Origin: Paraburkholderia sp.
GTDB lineage: Bacteria; Pseudomonadota; Gammaproteobacteria; Burkholderiales; Burkholderiaceae
Length of the DNA: 33,880 nt
Assembly: GCF_024281035.1 (NCBI RefSeq)
Contig: NZ_JAMXLH010000065.1
Coordinates: 1-33,880, forward strand
Direction of reading: 5' to 3'
The notes beneath the pieces are model-generated. The model made no database searches, was not told where the DNA came from, and saw only the letters and a program-made list of their open reading frames with translations. The position numbers and the translations under genes are program-made. Below are positions 7,472 through 15,667 of this stretch, one piece after another. Each line of letters starts with the position of its first letter. Position 1 is the stretch's first letter.

Positions 7472-9046
7472 ATGCGATCACTATTTCGTCAACTCCGGCT
7501 GCTCTTTTGTGCGCTGCGCTATGGCGTCAGGCTGATCTGGCTCGCCGCGCCCGAGCATCACAAGCTGCACTGGTTCGTCTCGCTCGCGTCGCGCATGCGC
7601 GACGATGCGCGCCTCACCGCGAGCCTGCATGGCGCGCTGCCGCGTCTCGCGCCGCTTGCGGCGGTATTTGCGCAGACGCTCGCGACACGCCCCGACCTCG
7701 CCGCGATGACGCTGCACGACAGCATCGAAGCCCTCGAACATTTCGACGCCCCGCTCACGCCCGATGCGCTCGATTCGGCGCTGCATGCCGCATTCGGCAA
7801 GCCGCCGCGTACGTTGTTCGCGTCGATCGATCCCACGCCCATCCATCACGGCTGGTGCGAACAGACGCACATCGCGCGGCTCACGCTGCCGATCAACGGC
7901 CATCAGACGGTGACGCTGCGCGTGCTGCGCGCCGACCACATCGAGGAAGTCGACGAAGATGCCATGCTGCTGTGCGTCGTCGCGCGCTGGTTCGAGCGGT
8001 TCTCGCGCGCGGCGCGCACGCTGCAGCTGCACGACCTGGCGCTCGATCTGCGCAATGACCTGCAACACCGCTTCGATCTGCGCGCACAGGCGGCGAATAT
8101 GAGCCAGTCGGGCCACCAGCTCGAGAGGAATCCGCGCGTCGTCGTGCCCGACGTGATCTGGGACTTGTGCACGCCGCACACGCTCGCGGTCCAGCACATC
8201 GACTCGGTGCCGGTTACCGATGTAGCCGGTCTCGCCGAGCATCGCATCAACGCGGCGCGCGTCGCGATGCATCTGGTCGAAGTCGTCACGCAGCAGGCTT
8301 TCGAGCACGGATTCTTTCATGCGACGCTGGACGCGCGCCGCATCGCGGTCAGCATCGAGCCGCCGACGCTCGGGCGCCTCGTGTTCGCGGGATCGACGCT
8401 CATGACGAGCCTTTCGTCGCCGGAGCGCGAGTTCTTCGTCCACGGCGCGACGGCGCTGTTCCAGCAGGACTATGGCAGGCTCGCCGATCTGCACAGCGCC
8501 GCCGGGCACGTTCCCGCGCACGCGCGCACGGAACAGATCGAGGCGGAACTGCGCACGCGCTCGGAGGCGCACTTCGCGGACGCCGCCGACACGCGCAGCG
8601 CGGGTGACCTGTTCCATCATTTGCTGCACGCGGTGCAGCCGTTCGGCGGTTCCGTGTCGCCGCGACTCGCCGCCGCGCAGCGCGCGTTTGCGCAGGCCGA
8701 GGAACTGGCGCGCACGATTCATCCGGACGTCGACGCCTGGGGCATCGCCGAACGCACGCTCGCCGGCATTGCGCAGCGCGACCTCGATCATCGCGGCTGG
8801 ATCAGGCGGCTATCGCAGGAATTCCCTCATCTCGCGCAGGTCGCGCCGCGCGTGCCGCAACTCCTTTTTCACTACCTCCAGCATCATGCGAAGACGCCGG
8901 GCATTCACGGCGCGGCCACGGCTGGCCCGCGTACCGGCCTCACCGCCGGGTTGATCCGCGAGCAACGGCGCACGCGCGCCTTGCTGATTGCCTGCGCGCT
9001 GTGCGGCGCCGCCCTTGGCGCGGCGGCAATCCTGTACGGCTTTTGA
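7472..9046 (+). CDS. UbiB/ABC1-family protein, predicted pseudokinase
   Basis: 524 aa. The N-terminus (MRSLFRQLRLLFCALRYGVR), TLATRPDL (69-76), QQAFEHGFFHA (274-284) and a C-terminal membrane segment (about 500-522) follow the plan of UbiB, the ATP-binding protein needed for ubiquinone synthesis. But the motifs that define the family are degenerate: KxGQ is VFAQ (65-68), the Ala-rich nucleotide loop is HHGWCEQTH, the VAVK lysine is R150, the helix-C glutamate is Q206, HADPHPGN is HATLDARR (283-290) and DFG is FAG (305-307). It is therefore probably catalytically dead. The start was chosen at the UbiB-like N-terminus; the reading frame is open 77 codons further. It is distinct from a true ubiB, which I do not see here. 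Role unknown. Confidence 0.72.
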   Translation: MRSLFRQLRLLFCALRYGVRLIWLAAPEHHKLHWFVSLASRMRDDARLTASLHGALPRLAPLAAVFAQTLATRPDLAAMTLHDSIEALEHFDAPLTPDALDSALHAAFGKPPRTLFASIDPTPIHHGWCEQTHIARLTLPINGHQTVTLRVLRADHIEEVDEDAMLLCVVARWFERFSRAARTLQLHDLALDLRNDLQHRFDLRAQAANMSQSGHQLERNPRVVVPDVIWDLCTPHTLAVQHIDSVPVTDVAGLAEHRINAARVAMHLVEVVTQQAFEHGFFHATLDARRIAVSIEPPTLGRLVFAGSTLMTSLSSPEREFFVHGATALFQQDYGRLADLHSAAGHVPAHARTEQIEAELRTRSEAHFADAADTRSAGDLFHHLLHAVQPFGGSVSPRLAAAQRAFAQAEELARTIHPDVDAWGIAERTLAGIAQRDLDHRGWIRRLSQEFPHLAQVAPRVPQLLFHYLQHHAKTPGIHGAATAGPRTGLTAGLIREQRRTRALLIACALCGAALGAAAILYGF

Positions 9047-9149
9047 CTGCGCCGCGCGCGGGCCGCACATCGAACGAGTGCAGTCTCGAACAAGACCCGC
9101 CTGTACGCGTGCGGCGATACTGCGGGCCATTCGCGTATTCCCCGCGCCC

Positions 9150-10088
9150 ATGCGCGCGCAGCCGCAACCCTCAACGATGCTCGCCACCTTCGCTCCCGCC
9201 CTCTTCGTCGTCCTGTGGTCGACGGGATTCGTCGTCGCCCGCGCCATCGCGCCTTACGCAGATCCGAACCTGTTCCTGCTCGCGCGCTTCGGCGGAACCG
9301 CCGCCCTGTTCGCGGCAGTTGCGCTCGCCACGCGCGCGCCCTGGCCGCGCGGACGCGACCTCGGCAAGCACCTCATCGCGGGCGCGCTGCTGCAAGGCGT
9401 CTACCTCGGCGCAGGTTACTGGGCGGTCGCGCAAGGCTTGAGCGCGGGCGTAATGGCGCTGCTCGGCGCGCTGCAGCCGCTGCTCACGGCTGCGTTCGCC
9501 GCGCGGCTGTTCGGCGAACGTCCGTCGCAGCAACGCTGGATGGGCCTCGCGCTCGGGCTTGCAGGCGTCGTGCTCGTCCTCGTGCCGAAGTTGCAGGCGG
9601 CCGTGCAGGGCACCGCCTCCGCGCACGATCACGCGCACCCGCTGCTCGTGGTGATCGTCGCCGTGGCCGCGGTCGGCTCGATCACCGCGGGCACGCTTTA
9701 TCAGAAGACCTCGCTGGCGCTTGCCGACATCCGCAGCGCCAGTGCCGTCCAGAACGCGGGCGCGGCAATCGTCGCGGCACTGCTCGCGCTCGCGCTGGGC
9801 GAACACCGATGGATCGCGTCAGCCACACTGTGGGTCTCGCTCGCCTGGGCCATCGCGATGCTCTCGGGCGCGGGAGTGACGCTGCTCGTCTGGATGGTCC
9901 GTCATGGCGACGCCGCGCGCGCGACCGCGCTGCTCTTTCTCGCGCCGCCGCTCGCGGCACTCGAAAGCTGGGTGCTGTTCGGTGAGACGCTCCTGCCCGT
10001 GCAGTTGGCCGGTTTCGGCGTGGCGCTTGCGGGCGTCATCATTGCCCGGAGCACCAAAACGGCCGGGGCCGTCGCGCGCCGCGCCTGA
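9150..10088 (+). CDS. DMT-superfamily EamA transporter
   Basis: 312 aa, about ten hydrophobic helices in two EamA repeats (FAPALFVVLWSTGFVVARAIAP near the N-terminus; second repeat from about residue 160). This family of inner-membrane exporters moves amino acids and other small metabolites; the substrate cannot be read from sequence. Between the repeats lies a short His-containing loop (SAHDHAHP). The start is uncertain: ATG at 9150 or 9177, neither with a clear SD. It is about 100 bases after the UbiB-like gene on the same strand, possibly cotranscribed. Confidence 0.85.
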   Translation: MRAQPQPSTMLATFAPALFVVLWSTGFVVARAIAPYADPNLFLLARFGGTAALFAAVALATRAPWPRGRDLGKHLIAGALLQGVYLGAGYWAVAQGLSAGVMALLGALQPLLTAAFAARLFGERPSQQRWMGLALGLAGVVLVLVPKLQAAVQGTASAHDHAHPLLVVIVAVAAVGSITAGTLYQKTSLALADIRSASAVQNAGAAIVAALLALALGEHRWIASATLWVSLAWAIAMLSGAGVTLLVWMVRHGDAARATALLFLAPPLAALESWVLFGETLLPVQLAGFGVALAGVIIARSTKTAGAVARRA

Positions 10089-10179
10089 ATAACCGACCGC
10101 GCAACCGGCCCGATGAGTAACCCACGAGCGGCCCGCGACCCGCCCGCAGCGCCCGGCGGCAAACGCCGCGCAGCGACGC

Positions 10180-11421
10180 TCAATCCGCCTGATCGCCGCC
10201 CGCGGGCACCTTCGCGCGCGCCTTGCTGCCGGGCGCGGGCGACCACGCCGGACGCGTCTTGCGCTCCGAATCGACGACGACGATAAAGCGGCCCGCCCAC
10301 GGCGTGACCACCCGGTCCGAGTGCAGCACCCAGAGCGATCTGCCCGATGCGGCGAGCGCCTCGTATTCGGCGTCGATGATGCCGTGGTGATCGAGGAACA
10401 CATTGAGCGATGCCGGTATGCGCACGCAGCCCTTCGAGTGGCGGATGCCGAGCAGCGGTTCGAGCCGGTCCGGATCGGTGGCATGCATCTGGAAGCGCAT
10501 CTGCGAGACGCCTCCTTTGCCCCAGCCGCGTTCGCCATCCACCCAGCCTAGATCGTAGATGCGCATGTCGCGCCGGCCGTAACCGCGTATGCCGTTCTGG
10601 TTCATCGTGCCTTCCGCCCGGAAGTCCATGTTGGCGGGCGTGTGCTCGAACACGCCGAGCGGCGTGAGGAAATGGTCGAACTCGCCGGGCCGCCCCGTCG
10701 CGACCGGCGACGCGCCGATCATGAGCCACGGCTCGCCGGGCGCGGCGCGAAAGTAGATGAAGAGCGCCTGAACGTTCGCGTTGCGATCGACGAGGACCAC
10801 GAATTCGCTCGCCAGCTCGCCGAGGTCGTGGTCGTCGAGCGCCGCCTGAAGACGCGCGCCGTAGGCGTGCTGGTCCGCGAGCGGCACGCGCAGCCGGCGC
10901 GTCACCTCTCGCGCGAAAACAGCGCGCATCCGCAACGCGGCGTGCGTCTCCTCGACATCCTGGGCGCGAGTAAGCGCCGGATGTTCGGGAAGCTTGAGCA
11001 CGGCGGGCGCGGACGCCGGAGCGGGCGTGGACGCCGGTGCGCCAACCGATGCAGCGTTGCCGGAAGGCGCCGTGGCGGGCGTTGCAGGCAACGGCGCGGA
11101 TGCCGGAGCCGACGCTGTTCGTGCCGCCGACGCCGCCGACGTCGCCAGCCCGTTCGCGGCCTGCACCGCGCCGGACGCCACGTGCGCGGCAGAGGCCGGT
11201 GTCGCGCCTGCGACCAGCGCGGCGCCCGCAGCCCACCAAACGCAAGCTGCGGCACAGAGCACGCGGCGCGCAAACGATGACCGGCGCACCCTAAGTTGCT
11301 GAAGTTGTGTCGGCGAGCCCGGCCAAATGTCTGCATTCATATTTGTGACGGACGGGCGCGAGATTTTTTTGTTCATCGCGAGTGCGGCCTGATTATGGGT
11401 ATTGTGCGGATTCGGATGCAT
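10180..11421 (-). CDS. L,D-transpeptidase family protein (YkuD domain)
   Basis: Up to 413 aa. A hydrophobic signal segment (VLCAAACVWWAAGAALVAG, about 54-72) is followed by a Pro/Ala/Ser-rich linker (about 80-140) and a YkuD catalytic domain (about 205-365). The active site is H313 and S329-K-G-C332-V-R, with catalytic Cys332. Such enzymes cross-link peptidoglycan or attach proteins to it in the periplasm. The first ~28 codons have poor codon use; ATGs at 11376 and 11340 are alternatives, and none has a good SD. Transcribed divergently from nadE. Confidence 0.82.
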   Translation of the reverse strand: MHPNPHNTHNQAALAMNKKISRPSVTNMNADIWPGSPTQLQQLRVRRSSFARRVLCAAACVWWAAGAALVAGATPASAAHVASGAVQAANGLATSAASAARTASAPASAPLPATPATAPSGNAASVGAPASTPAPASAPAVLKLPEHPALTRAQDVEETHAALRMRAVFAREVTRRLRVPLADQHAYGARLQAALDDHDLGELASEFVVLVDRNANVQALFIYFRAAPGEPWLMIGASPVATGRPGEFDHFLTPLGVFEHTPANMDFRAEGTMNQNGIRGYGRRDMRIYDLGWVDGERGWGKGGVSQMRFQMHATDPDRLEPLLGIRHSKGCVRIPASLNVFLDHHGIIDAEYEALAASGRSLWVLHSDRVVTPWAGRFIVVVDSERKTRPAWSPAPGSKARAKVPAGGDQAD

Positions 11422-11496
11422 CGTGACGGTTGTGGGGCCGCGCGACGGCGCAGTCCCGTCGAGGATGGTGATCCACGATCACTCACCATTAAACCA

Positions 11497-11526
11497 GACA
11501 ACGCCTATATGCCGCGTGGCGTTGTC
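11497..11526. promoter_or_regulatory. Inverted repeat in the nadE upstream region
   Basis: Perfect 9-bp arms GACAACGCC (11497-11505) and GGCGTTGTC (11518-11526) around 12 bases that contain TATATG, a possible -10. A protein bound to the arms would cover the promoter; as RNA it would form a hairpin just before the nadE SD (AGGAGA at about 11540). Confidence 0.5.
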
Positions 11527-11549
11527 GCCGGTCTAGCCAGGAGACGTCA

Positions 11550-12413
11550 ATGGATTTCACGCCCGACGCTGGCGATACGCTCGCCCAGCAACAACTTATC
11601 GCGGCCCTGGGCGTTGCGCCCGCCTTCGATGCCGCCGCGGAAATCGCACGCCGCGTCGATTTTCTCTGCGCTCACTTGCGCGCGAGCGGACTTAAAACGC
11701 TGGTGCTCGGCATCAGCGGCGGCATCGATTCATCCACGGCGGGGAGACTTGGACAGTTGTGCGCGGAACGATTGCGCAGCGCGGGCTACGCAGCCCGTTT
11801 CGTGGCGATGAGGTTGCCCTATGGCATCCAGCACGACGAAGCGGATGCCGCCGACGCGCTCGCGTTCGTGCGGCCGGACGAAACGCTGAGCGTCGACATC
11901 GCGCCCGCCGCCGATGCAATGCTCGCGTCGCTGCGGGCCGGTGGATTCGCGTTCTCCGGCGCGGTGCAGCAGGACTTCGTGCTCGGCAATATCAAGGCGC
12001 GGCAACGGATGATTGCCCAATACGCGGTGGCGGGTGCGCGCGCGGGTCTCGTGATCGGGACCGACCACGCGGCAGAATCGCTGATGGGTTTCTTTACGAA
12101 GTTCGGGGACGGCGGCGCAGACGTGCTGCCGCTCGCGGGTCTGAACAAGCGCCGCGTGCGCGCACTCGCGGGGGCGCTGGGCGCACCGGAGCGTCTCGTG
12201 AACAAGACGCCGACCGCCGACCTGGAGAATTTGCGCCCGCTACGCCCCGACGAGGACGCGTACGGCGTGAGCTACGACGAAATCGATGATTTTCTGGAGG
12301 GCAAGCCAGTCAGCGCGGCGGCGCGCGCGACGATCCTGCGCTTTCATGCGGGCACCCGCCATAAACGGGCGCTGCCGTACACGCCGCAGGACCCGCTGCC
12401 GCCATCTGCGTAG
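11550..12413 (+). CDS. nadE: NH3-dependent NAD+ synthetase
   Basis: 287 aa. It converts deamido-NAD, ATP and ammonia to NAD+, the last step of NAD synthesis in the cytoplasm. The PP-loop GISGGIDSS (54-62) binds ATP pyrophosphate; the substrate loops KFGDGGADVLPLAGLNK and NKTPTADLENLRP are intact. There is no N-terminal glutaminase domain, and the length matches the E. coli-type enzyme (about 275 aa). AGGAGA lies 6 bases before the ATG. An inverted repeat in the leader suggests regulation. Confidence 0.95.
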   Translation: MDFTPDAGDTLAQQQLIAALGVAPAFDAAAEIARRVDFLCAHLRASGLKTLVLGISGGIDSSTAGRLGQLCAERLRSAGYAARFVAMRLPYGIQHDEADAADALAFVRPDETLSVDIAPAADAMLASLRAGGFAFSGAVQQDFVLGNIKARQRMIAQYAVAGARAGLVIGTDHAAESLMGFFTKFGDGGADVLPLAGLNKRRVRALAGALGAPERLVNKTPTADLENLRPLRPDEDAYGVSYDEIDDFLEGKPVSAAARATILRFHAGTRHKRALPYTPQDPLPPSA

Positions 12414-12415
12414 AT

Positions 12416-12441
12416 AGTCAACGACGGCAGTCAACGACGCC
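12416..12441. repeat. Short tandem repeat after nadE
   Basis: Two copies of a 13-base unit, AGTCAACGACGGC then AGTCAACGACGCC, in the 41-base gap between nadE and the convergent RRM-like gene. No function apparent. Confidence 0.6.
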
Positions 12442-12454
12442 AGGCGGCGGCGAA

Positions 12455-12724
12455 TCAGCGCTGCGGCTGCGGCTCCTCGCCGTCGAAGGGCTGTGCGCTG
12501 ACCCTCAGCGCAACGCCCGCGAAGCGGCGGCCCTGAAGTTCGCGCGCCACCGCCTCGGCGATGTACGGTATGTCGGCATTCAGTTCGAGGTCCGCGTGCG
12601 CGTTCGGCGTACCGGCGTCGTAGACGGTCACACCTTTCGCGTAGTGGCCGAGTTCGCGCACGAAAAACTCGCGGACCTCTTGCTCACTACAGGATTCGGG
12701 GACATTCCAGACGGTGAGATGCAT
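12455..12724 (-). CDS. Small RRM-like RNA-binding protein
   Basis: 89 aa. The pattern LTVWNVPESCSEQEVREFF, VTVYDAG, ADLELN, IAEAVARELQGRRFAGVALRV gives the beta-alpha-beta-beta-alpha-beta order of an RNA recognition motif, with weak RNP motifs. Possible RNA binding is inferred from this fold only. The gene starts 6 bases after the stop of a 43-aa membrane peptide gene with a much better ribosome binding site, so the two are probably cotranscribed. It is convergent with nadE. Confidence 0.65.
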   Translation of the reverse strand: MHLTVWNVPESCSEQEVREFFVRELGHYAKGVTVYDAGTPNAHADLELNADIPYIAEAVARELQGRRFAGVALRVSAQPFDGEEPQPQR

Positions 12725-12730
12725 GACGGC

Positions 12731-12862
12731 CTACCGGCGATAACGCGGGCGATCCGCGCGCACACGGACCGGTTGCAGGCTCGCACGAGCACGCGCCTGA
12801 GTCCACGCTGCCCGTCCAAGCACAGCCGCAACAGACAGCAGCAACAAAGTGGACACGACCAT
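12731..12862 (-). CDS. Small membrane peptide, 43 aa
   Basis: MVVSTLLLLSVAAVLGRAAW starts a single hydrophobic helix (about residues 2-17), followed by a basic tail rich in Arg. A near-perfect SD, GGGAGGTG, lies 5 bases before the ATG, stronger than most in the window. The stop is 6 bases before the RRM-like gene. No family recognised; a single-pass inner-membrane peptide with the basic tail in the cytoplasm is likely. Confidence 0.55.
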   Translation of the reverse strand: MVVSTLLLLSVAAVLGRAAWTQARARASLQPVRVRADRPRYRR

Positions 12863-13456
12863 TTTGCACCTCCCTTTCTTGACGAATGTCAGGATATGCC
12901 TAATGTGCCGCCACTGCTCTGCGGCATATTGTCGTGAAGCTGTCGCAGGGCTGGTCAATCGCGTCGTCACGGCACGGCCGGATCGCGCGCGCATCGGTTG
13001 ACTGAGGGTTCCGCGCGGCGGCGCAGCCAGGGGATTGGCAGCGCCTGTCGCTGGAAGCAGTGGCGCAATGTGTCGCACTTGCACGATGCGATTTGAATCG
13101 CCGTCGCCACGGCGTTACAGCAGATTAAAAGCCGCCGTGGAAATTGCGATTCAAACCCAATAGTTGCGGCGCGCACGATGCAACCTGTCCGTGGCGGCCG
13201 ATTCCGAACCTCTCGCGCAACCCCGGGATTTCACACGAGAAATCAAATTAGGAATGCGATATTAAATACGGTGTGTACAACCTGCGCGATCGGAGTCACG
13301 ACGATGCATTACTCATCATGCGCTGTCGCGACAGTGCAGCGCGCAAGATCGACCGATGGCTTCAATGGCAGTGACATGTCCGATAGCGCATAATGATTCG
13401 CCCGTTAGCTCCGGCTCGGAGCGCGGCGCGCACAATCGAAGACACGAGGAATACCC
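12863..13456. other. Intergenic region with a nested inverted repeat
   Basis: No convincing coding sequence in 594 bases. It holds the nested inverted repeat at 13092-13155 and, nearer the DUF1993 gene, an AT-rich stretch (about 13240-13270, with TATTAAAT) that probably contains that gene's promoter. Confidence 0.6.
13092..13155. repeat. Nested (bipartite) inverted repeat
   Basis: Outer perfect 10-bp arms TTTGAATCGC (13092-13101) and GCGATTCAAA (13146-13155); inner perfect 8-bp arms CCACGGCG (13107-13114) and CGCCGTGG (13133-13140). The arms are separated by 5 unpaired bases on each side and enclose an 18-base AT-rich loop. A 9-base direct repeat GCACGATGC occurs outside at 13081-13089 and 13173-13181. 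It could be an RNA element, a protein site or a remnant of a small mobile element. Confidence 0.65.
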
Positions 13457-13963
13457 ATGTCCATTTCCATGTTTCAAGCCTCGGTACCCGTCCTGGTCCG
13501 CGGCCTCACCAATCTGCAAGCGATCATCGGCAAAGCGCAGGCGCATGCGTCCGAAAAGCAGATCGACCCGACTGTGCTGACCGGCGCGCGGCTCTTCCCC
13601 GACATGCTGCCGCTCTCGCGTCAGATCCACATCGCGACCGACACCGCCAAGGGCTGCGCCGCGCGCCTCGCGGACGTGGAAGCGCCGAAGTTCGACGATG
13701 TCGAAGTGACGTTCGACGAACTCCACACGCGCATTCAGAAGACCATCGACTATCTCCAGACATTCAAGCCCGAGCAGATCGACGGAACGGAAGAGCGCGC
13801 CATCACGCTCAAAATGCGCACCGGCCCGATCGAGTTCACCGGCCTGAATTACCTGCTGTCGTTCGTGCTGCCCAATTTCTATTTCCACATCACGACCGCG
13901 TACGACATCCTGCGTCACAACGGCGTGGAAGTCGGCAAGCGCGATTACCTCGGCAAGCATTAA
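13457..13963 (+). CDS. DUF1993 domain protein
   Basis: 168 aa. It matches the DUF1993 family throughout: MSISMFQASVPVLVRGLTNL at the start, LFPDMLPLSRQIHIATDTAKG in the middle and FYFHITTAYDILRHNGVEVGK at the end. The family is predicted to have a DinB-like four-helix fold, with His residues that might bind metal; function is unknown. GAGGAA lies upstream of the ATG. It stands alone, with hairpins downstream. Confidence 0.9.
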   Translation: MSISMFQASVPVLVRGLTNLQAIIGKAQAHASEKQIDPTVLTGARLFPDMLPLSRQIHIATDTAKGCAARLADVEAPKFDDVEVTFDELHTRIQKTIDYLQTFKPEQIDGTEERAITLKMRTGPIEFTGLNYLLSFVLPNFYFHITTAYDILRHNGVEVGKRDYLGKH

Positions 13964-14012
13964 AACAACTGAAGGAAGCGTAACGCGCGCTGCCCGCCCA
14001 GGGCGGCGCAGC

Positions 14013-14054
14013 TTCGCCGAAACGGCGAAAAAGGGCGGCGCGTTGCGCGCCGCC
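14013..14054. terminator. Hairpin pair between convergent DUF1993 and LysE genes
   Basis: Two adjacent stems: TTCGCCG/CGGCGAA with an AAA loop (14013-14029), and a 9-bp GC stem GGCGGCGCG/CGCGCCGCC with a TTG loop (14034-14054). Neither is followed by a clear T-run. They lie between convergent genes and may end transcription from both sides. Confidence 0.45.
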
Positions 14055-14104
14055 GCTCAATTCACTGCTTATTCCACTGCTTTTTCCGCTGCTCAGTCCG
14101 CGGT

Positions 14105-14731
14105 TTAATCGAGCGTCAAGCGCACCGCGAAACCAAAGAGTGCGGACGAAAACGCCCACTTCTGCAGGGTCTGTGCAAGCGGATGCTTGCGCAACCACAC
14201 GGCAATGCGCGCCGCCCCGAGGACGTAGATCACGTCGAACAGCGCACACACGATCACGAGCAAAACGCCCAGCTGGAGCACCTGGAGCCACACCGAGCCC
14301 GCCTGCGGCCGGATGAACTGCGGCAGCAACACCGAGCAGAACAGCAACGCCTTGGGATTAAGCAGATTCGTGAGAAGCCCCTTTAAAAAGTCGGCGCGGC
14401 GCGAGCGCGTGGCAGGCATGGCCGCATCCGCGGGTAGCGCGAACACCGGCGCCCGGAAAATCTGCACGGCCACCCAGACCAAATAGGCCGCTCCGGCATA
14501 GCGCACGACTTCGAAGAGCCACGGCGCGTTGCGCAGCAGCGCGGCGAGCCCGCACGCCGAAAGCGTCACGTGCGTCGAGCGCGCAACACCCAATCCACAA
14601 GCTGCCGCGAATCCGCTTTTCGTGCCGCGACTCATGCTGGTTTGCATCACAAGCGCCATGTCCGCGCCAGGCAAAGCGCAGACGACGATCAGAGCGATGA
14701 TGAACATGAGCAACAGGTGGGCGGAAATCAT
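14105..14731 (-). CDS. LysE-family amino acid exporter
   Basis: 208 aa with about six helices. The LysE/RhtB hallmarks are present: FIIALIVVCALPGADM near the N-terminus (PGAD in place of the usual PGPD), then GLGVARSTHV and FLKGLLTNLLNPKALLF. These inner-membrane proteins export lysine, arginine, homoserine or similar. The ATG at 14731 fits the family start and has GAGG 6 bases upstream. It is divergent from an Lrp-type regulator, the usual arrangement for amino-acid-induced exporters. Confidence 0.88.
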   Translation of the reverse strand: MISAHLLLMFIIALIVVCALPGADMALVMQTSMSRGTKSGFAAACGLGVARSTHVTLSACGLAALLRNAPWLFEVVRYAGAAYLVWVAVQIFRAPVFALPADAAMPATRSRRADFLKGLLTNLLNPKALLFCSVLLPQFIRPQAGSVWLQVLQLGVLLVIVCALFDVIYVLGAARIAVWLRKHPLAQTLQKWAFSSALFGFAVRLTLD

Positions 14732-14868
14732 GATGGCCTCGTTTGAAAGAGGCTCTATCTTGCCGCTATTGGCAGAGAGATTTCTGGCGATTTTCGTTCC
14801 CGTCACAGCCATTTTTAGCGCAATGCACTAATATTCAGGCTTCACCAAAGGATAAGCACTCGCACCCA

Positions 14869-15333
14869 ATGAGCGAACCCGACAAACTCGACCGGGCGAT
14901 CCTCGGCGCACTGCAAAAAGACGGCCGCATGCCGAATGCACGACTCGCGGAAACGGTCGGCCTGAGCGAAACGCCGTGCGCGCGCCGCCTCAAACGGCTC
15001 GAACAGGACGGCTATATCGAGCGCTACCGTGCGGTGCTCTCGCGCCGTGCGCTCGGCTATGGCGTCTTCGCGTTCGTGCTCGTGCGTTTTGCGGTGCACG
15101 ACCGCGCGCTTGCGGACCGCTTCGAGCGTGAAGTCTGTGCGATTGAGCGTATCCTGTCGTGCCACAACGTTTCCGGCACTGCGGACTACATTCTGCAGAT
15201 CGTCGCAAGCGATCTCGACGACTACGGCACATTCATGCGCGACCAGTTGCGCAGCCTGCCGGGCGTGACGTCGGTGGAATCGTCGCTGTCGTTGCGCGAA
15301 GTAAAGGCCGACGGCGGCCTGCCCTTGCCGTGA
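14869..15333 (+). CDS. Lrp/AsnC-family transcriptional regulator
   Basis: 154 aa. N-terminal helix-turn-helix (LDRAILGALQKDGRMPNARLAETVGLSETPCARRLKRLEQDGYI) and C-terminal RAM ligand domain (GTADYILQIVASDLDDYGTF...LPGVTSVESSLSLREVK). It is divergent from the LysE exporter across 137 bases, so it probably controls that gene in response to an amino acid. The intergenic AT-rich stretch with TAATAT at 14829-14834 may be its -10. MSEPDKLDRAIL is the typical family start. Confidence 0.9.
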   Translation: MSEPDKLDRAILGALQKDGRMPNARLAETVGLSETPCARRLKRLEQDGYIERYRAVLSRRALGYGVFAFVLVRFAVHDRALADRFEREVCAIERILSCHNVSGTADYILQIVASDLDDYGTFMRDQLRSLPGVTSVESSLSLREVKADGGLPLP

Positions 15334-15377
15334 GCGCCGCCCTACCCCGCGAATCCCATTTGAAACCGGAGTTTTCG

Positions 15378-15611
15378 ATGAATCCAGAACAGGCGCGAGC
15401 CGAAGAATCCCAAGCCATGGAGCGCGTCCTGACCGCCACGCAGCGGGTCAAGACGGCGTTTGCATCGTTGCAGTCGCAGTTTCCCCCGGAGGGCGATGGC
15501 CGCCCGTCGCAGTTCGCGCTGACGACCTTCGACGCCGCGCTGCAGGAACTCGAAGACGCCCAGGCAGCGTTCGACGAACTGCTCAACGATTTGCTGGACG
15601 GAAACCGCTGA
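15378..15611 (+). CDS. Small acidic hypothetical protein
   Basis: 77 aa, no family recognised. It is acidic and largely helical (MERVLTATQRVKTAFASLQ; TTFDAALQELEDAQAAFDEL), without a signal peptide or membrane helix. GGAG lies 8 bases before the ATG, and the gene starts 44 bases after the Lrp stop on the same strand, so it may be cotranscribed. Codon use matches the neighbours, which supports a real gene. Confidence 0.65.
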   Translation: MNPEQARAEESQAMERVLTATQRVKTAFASLQSQFPPEGDGRPSQFALTTFDAALQELEDAQAAFDELLNDLLDGNR

Positions 15612-15638
15612 TCGTATCTGCAGGTAACGGCAGCATGC

Positions 15639-15662
15639 AAAAAGGCGCGCCAAAGCGCGCCT
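15639..15662 (-). terminator. Rho-independent terminator of the aminotransferase gene
   Basis: On the minus strand: stem AGGCGCGC/GCGCGCCT with a TTTG loop, followed by TTTTT running out of the stem. It begins 5 bases after the aminotransferase stop codon and also faces the convergent 77-aa gene, where it may act as a 3' boundary. Confidence 0.85.
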
Positions 15663-15667
15663 CTCGC

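Noticed and set aside
7481..8791. 436-codon minus-strand open frame
   Set aside because: Antisense shadow of the UbiB-like gene; Arg-rich translation with no recognisable motif.
13081..13181. Insertion sequence or MITE with target duplication
   Set aside because: The 9-base direct repeats are not adjacent to the inverted arms on the right side and there is no transposase; kept only as a repeat.
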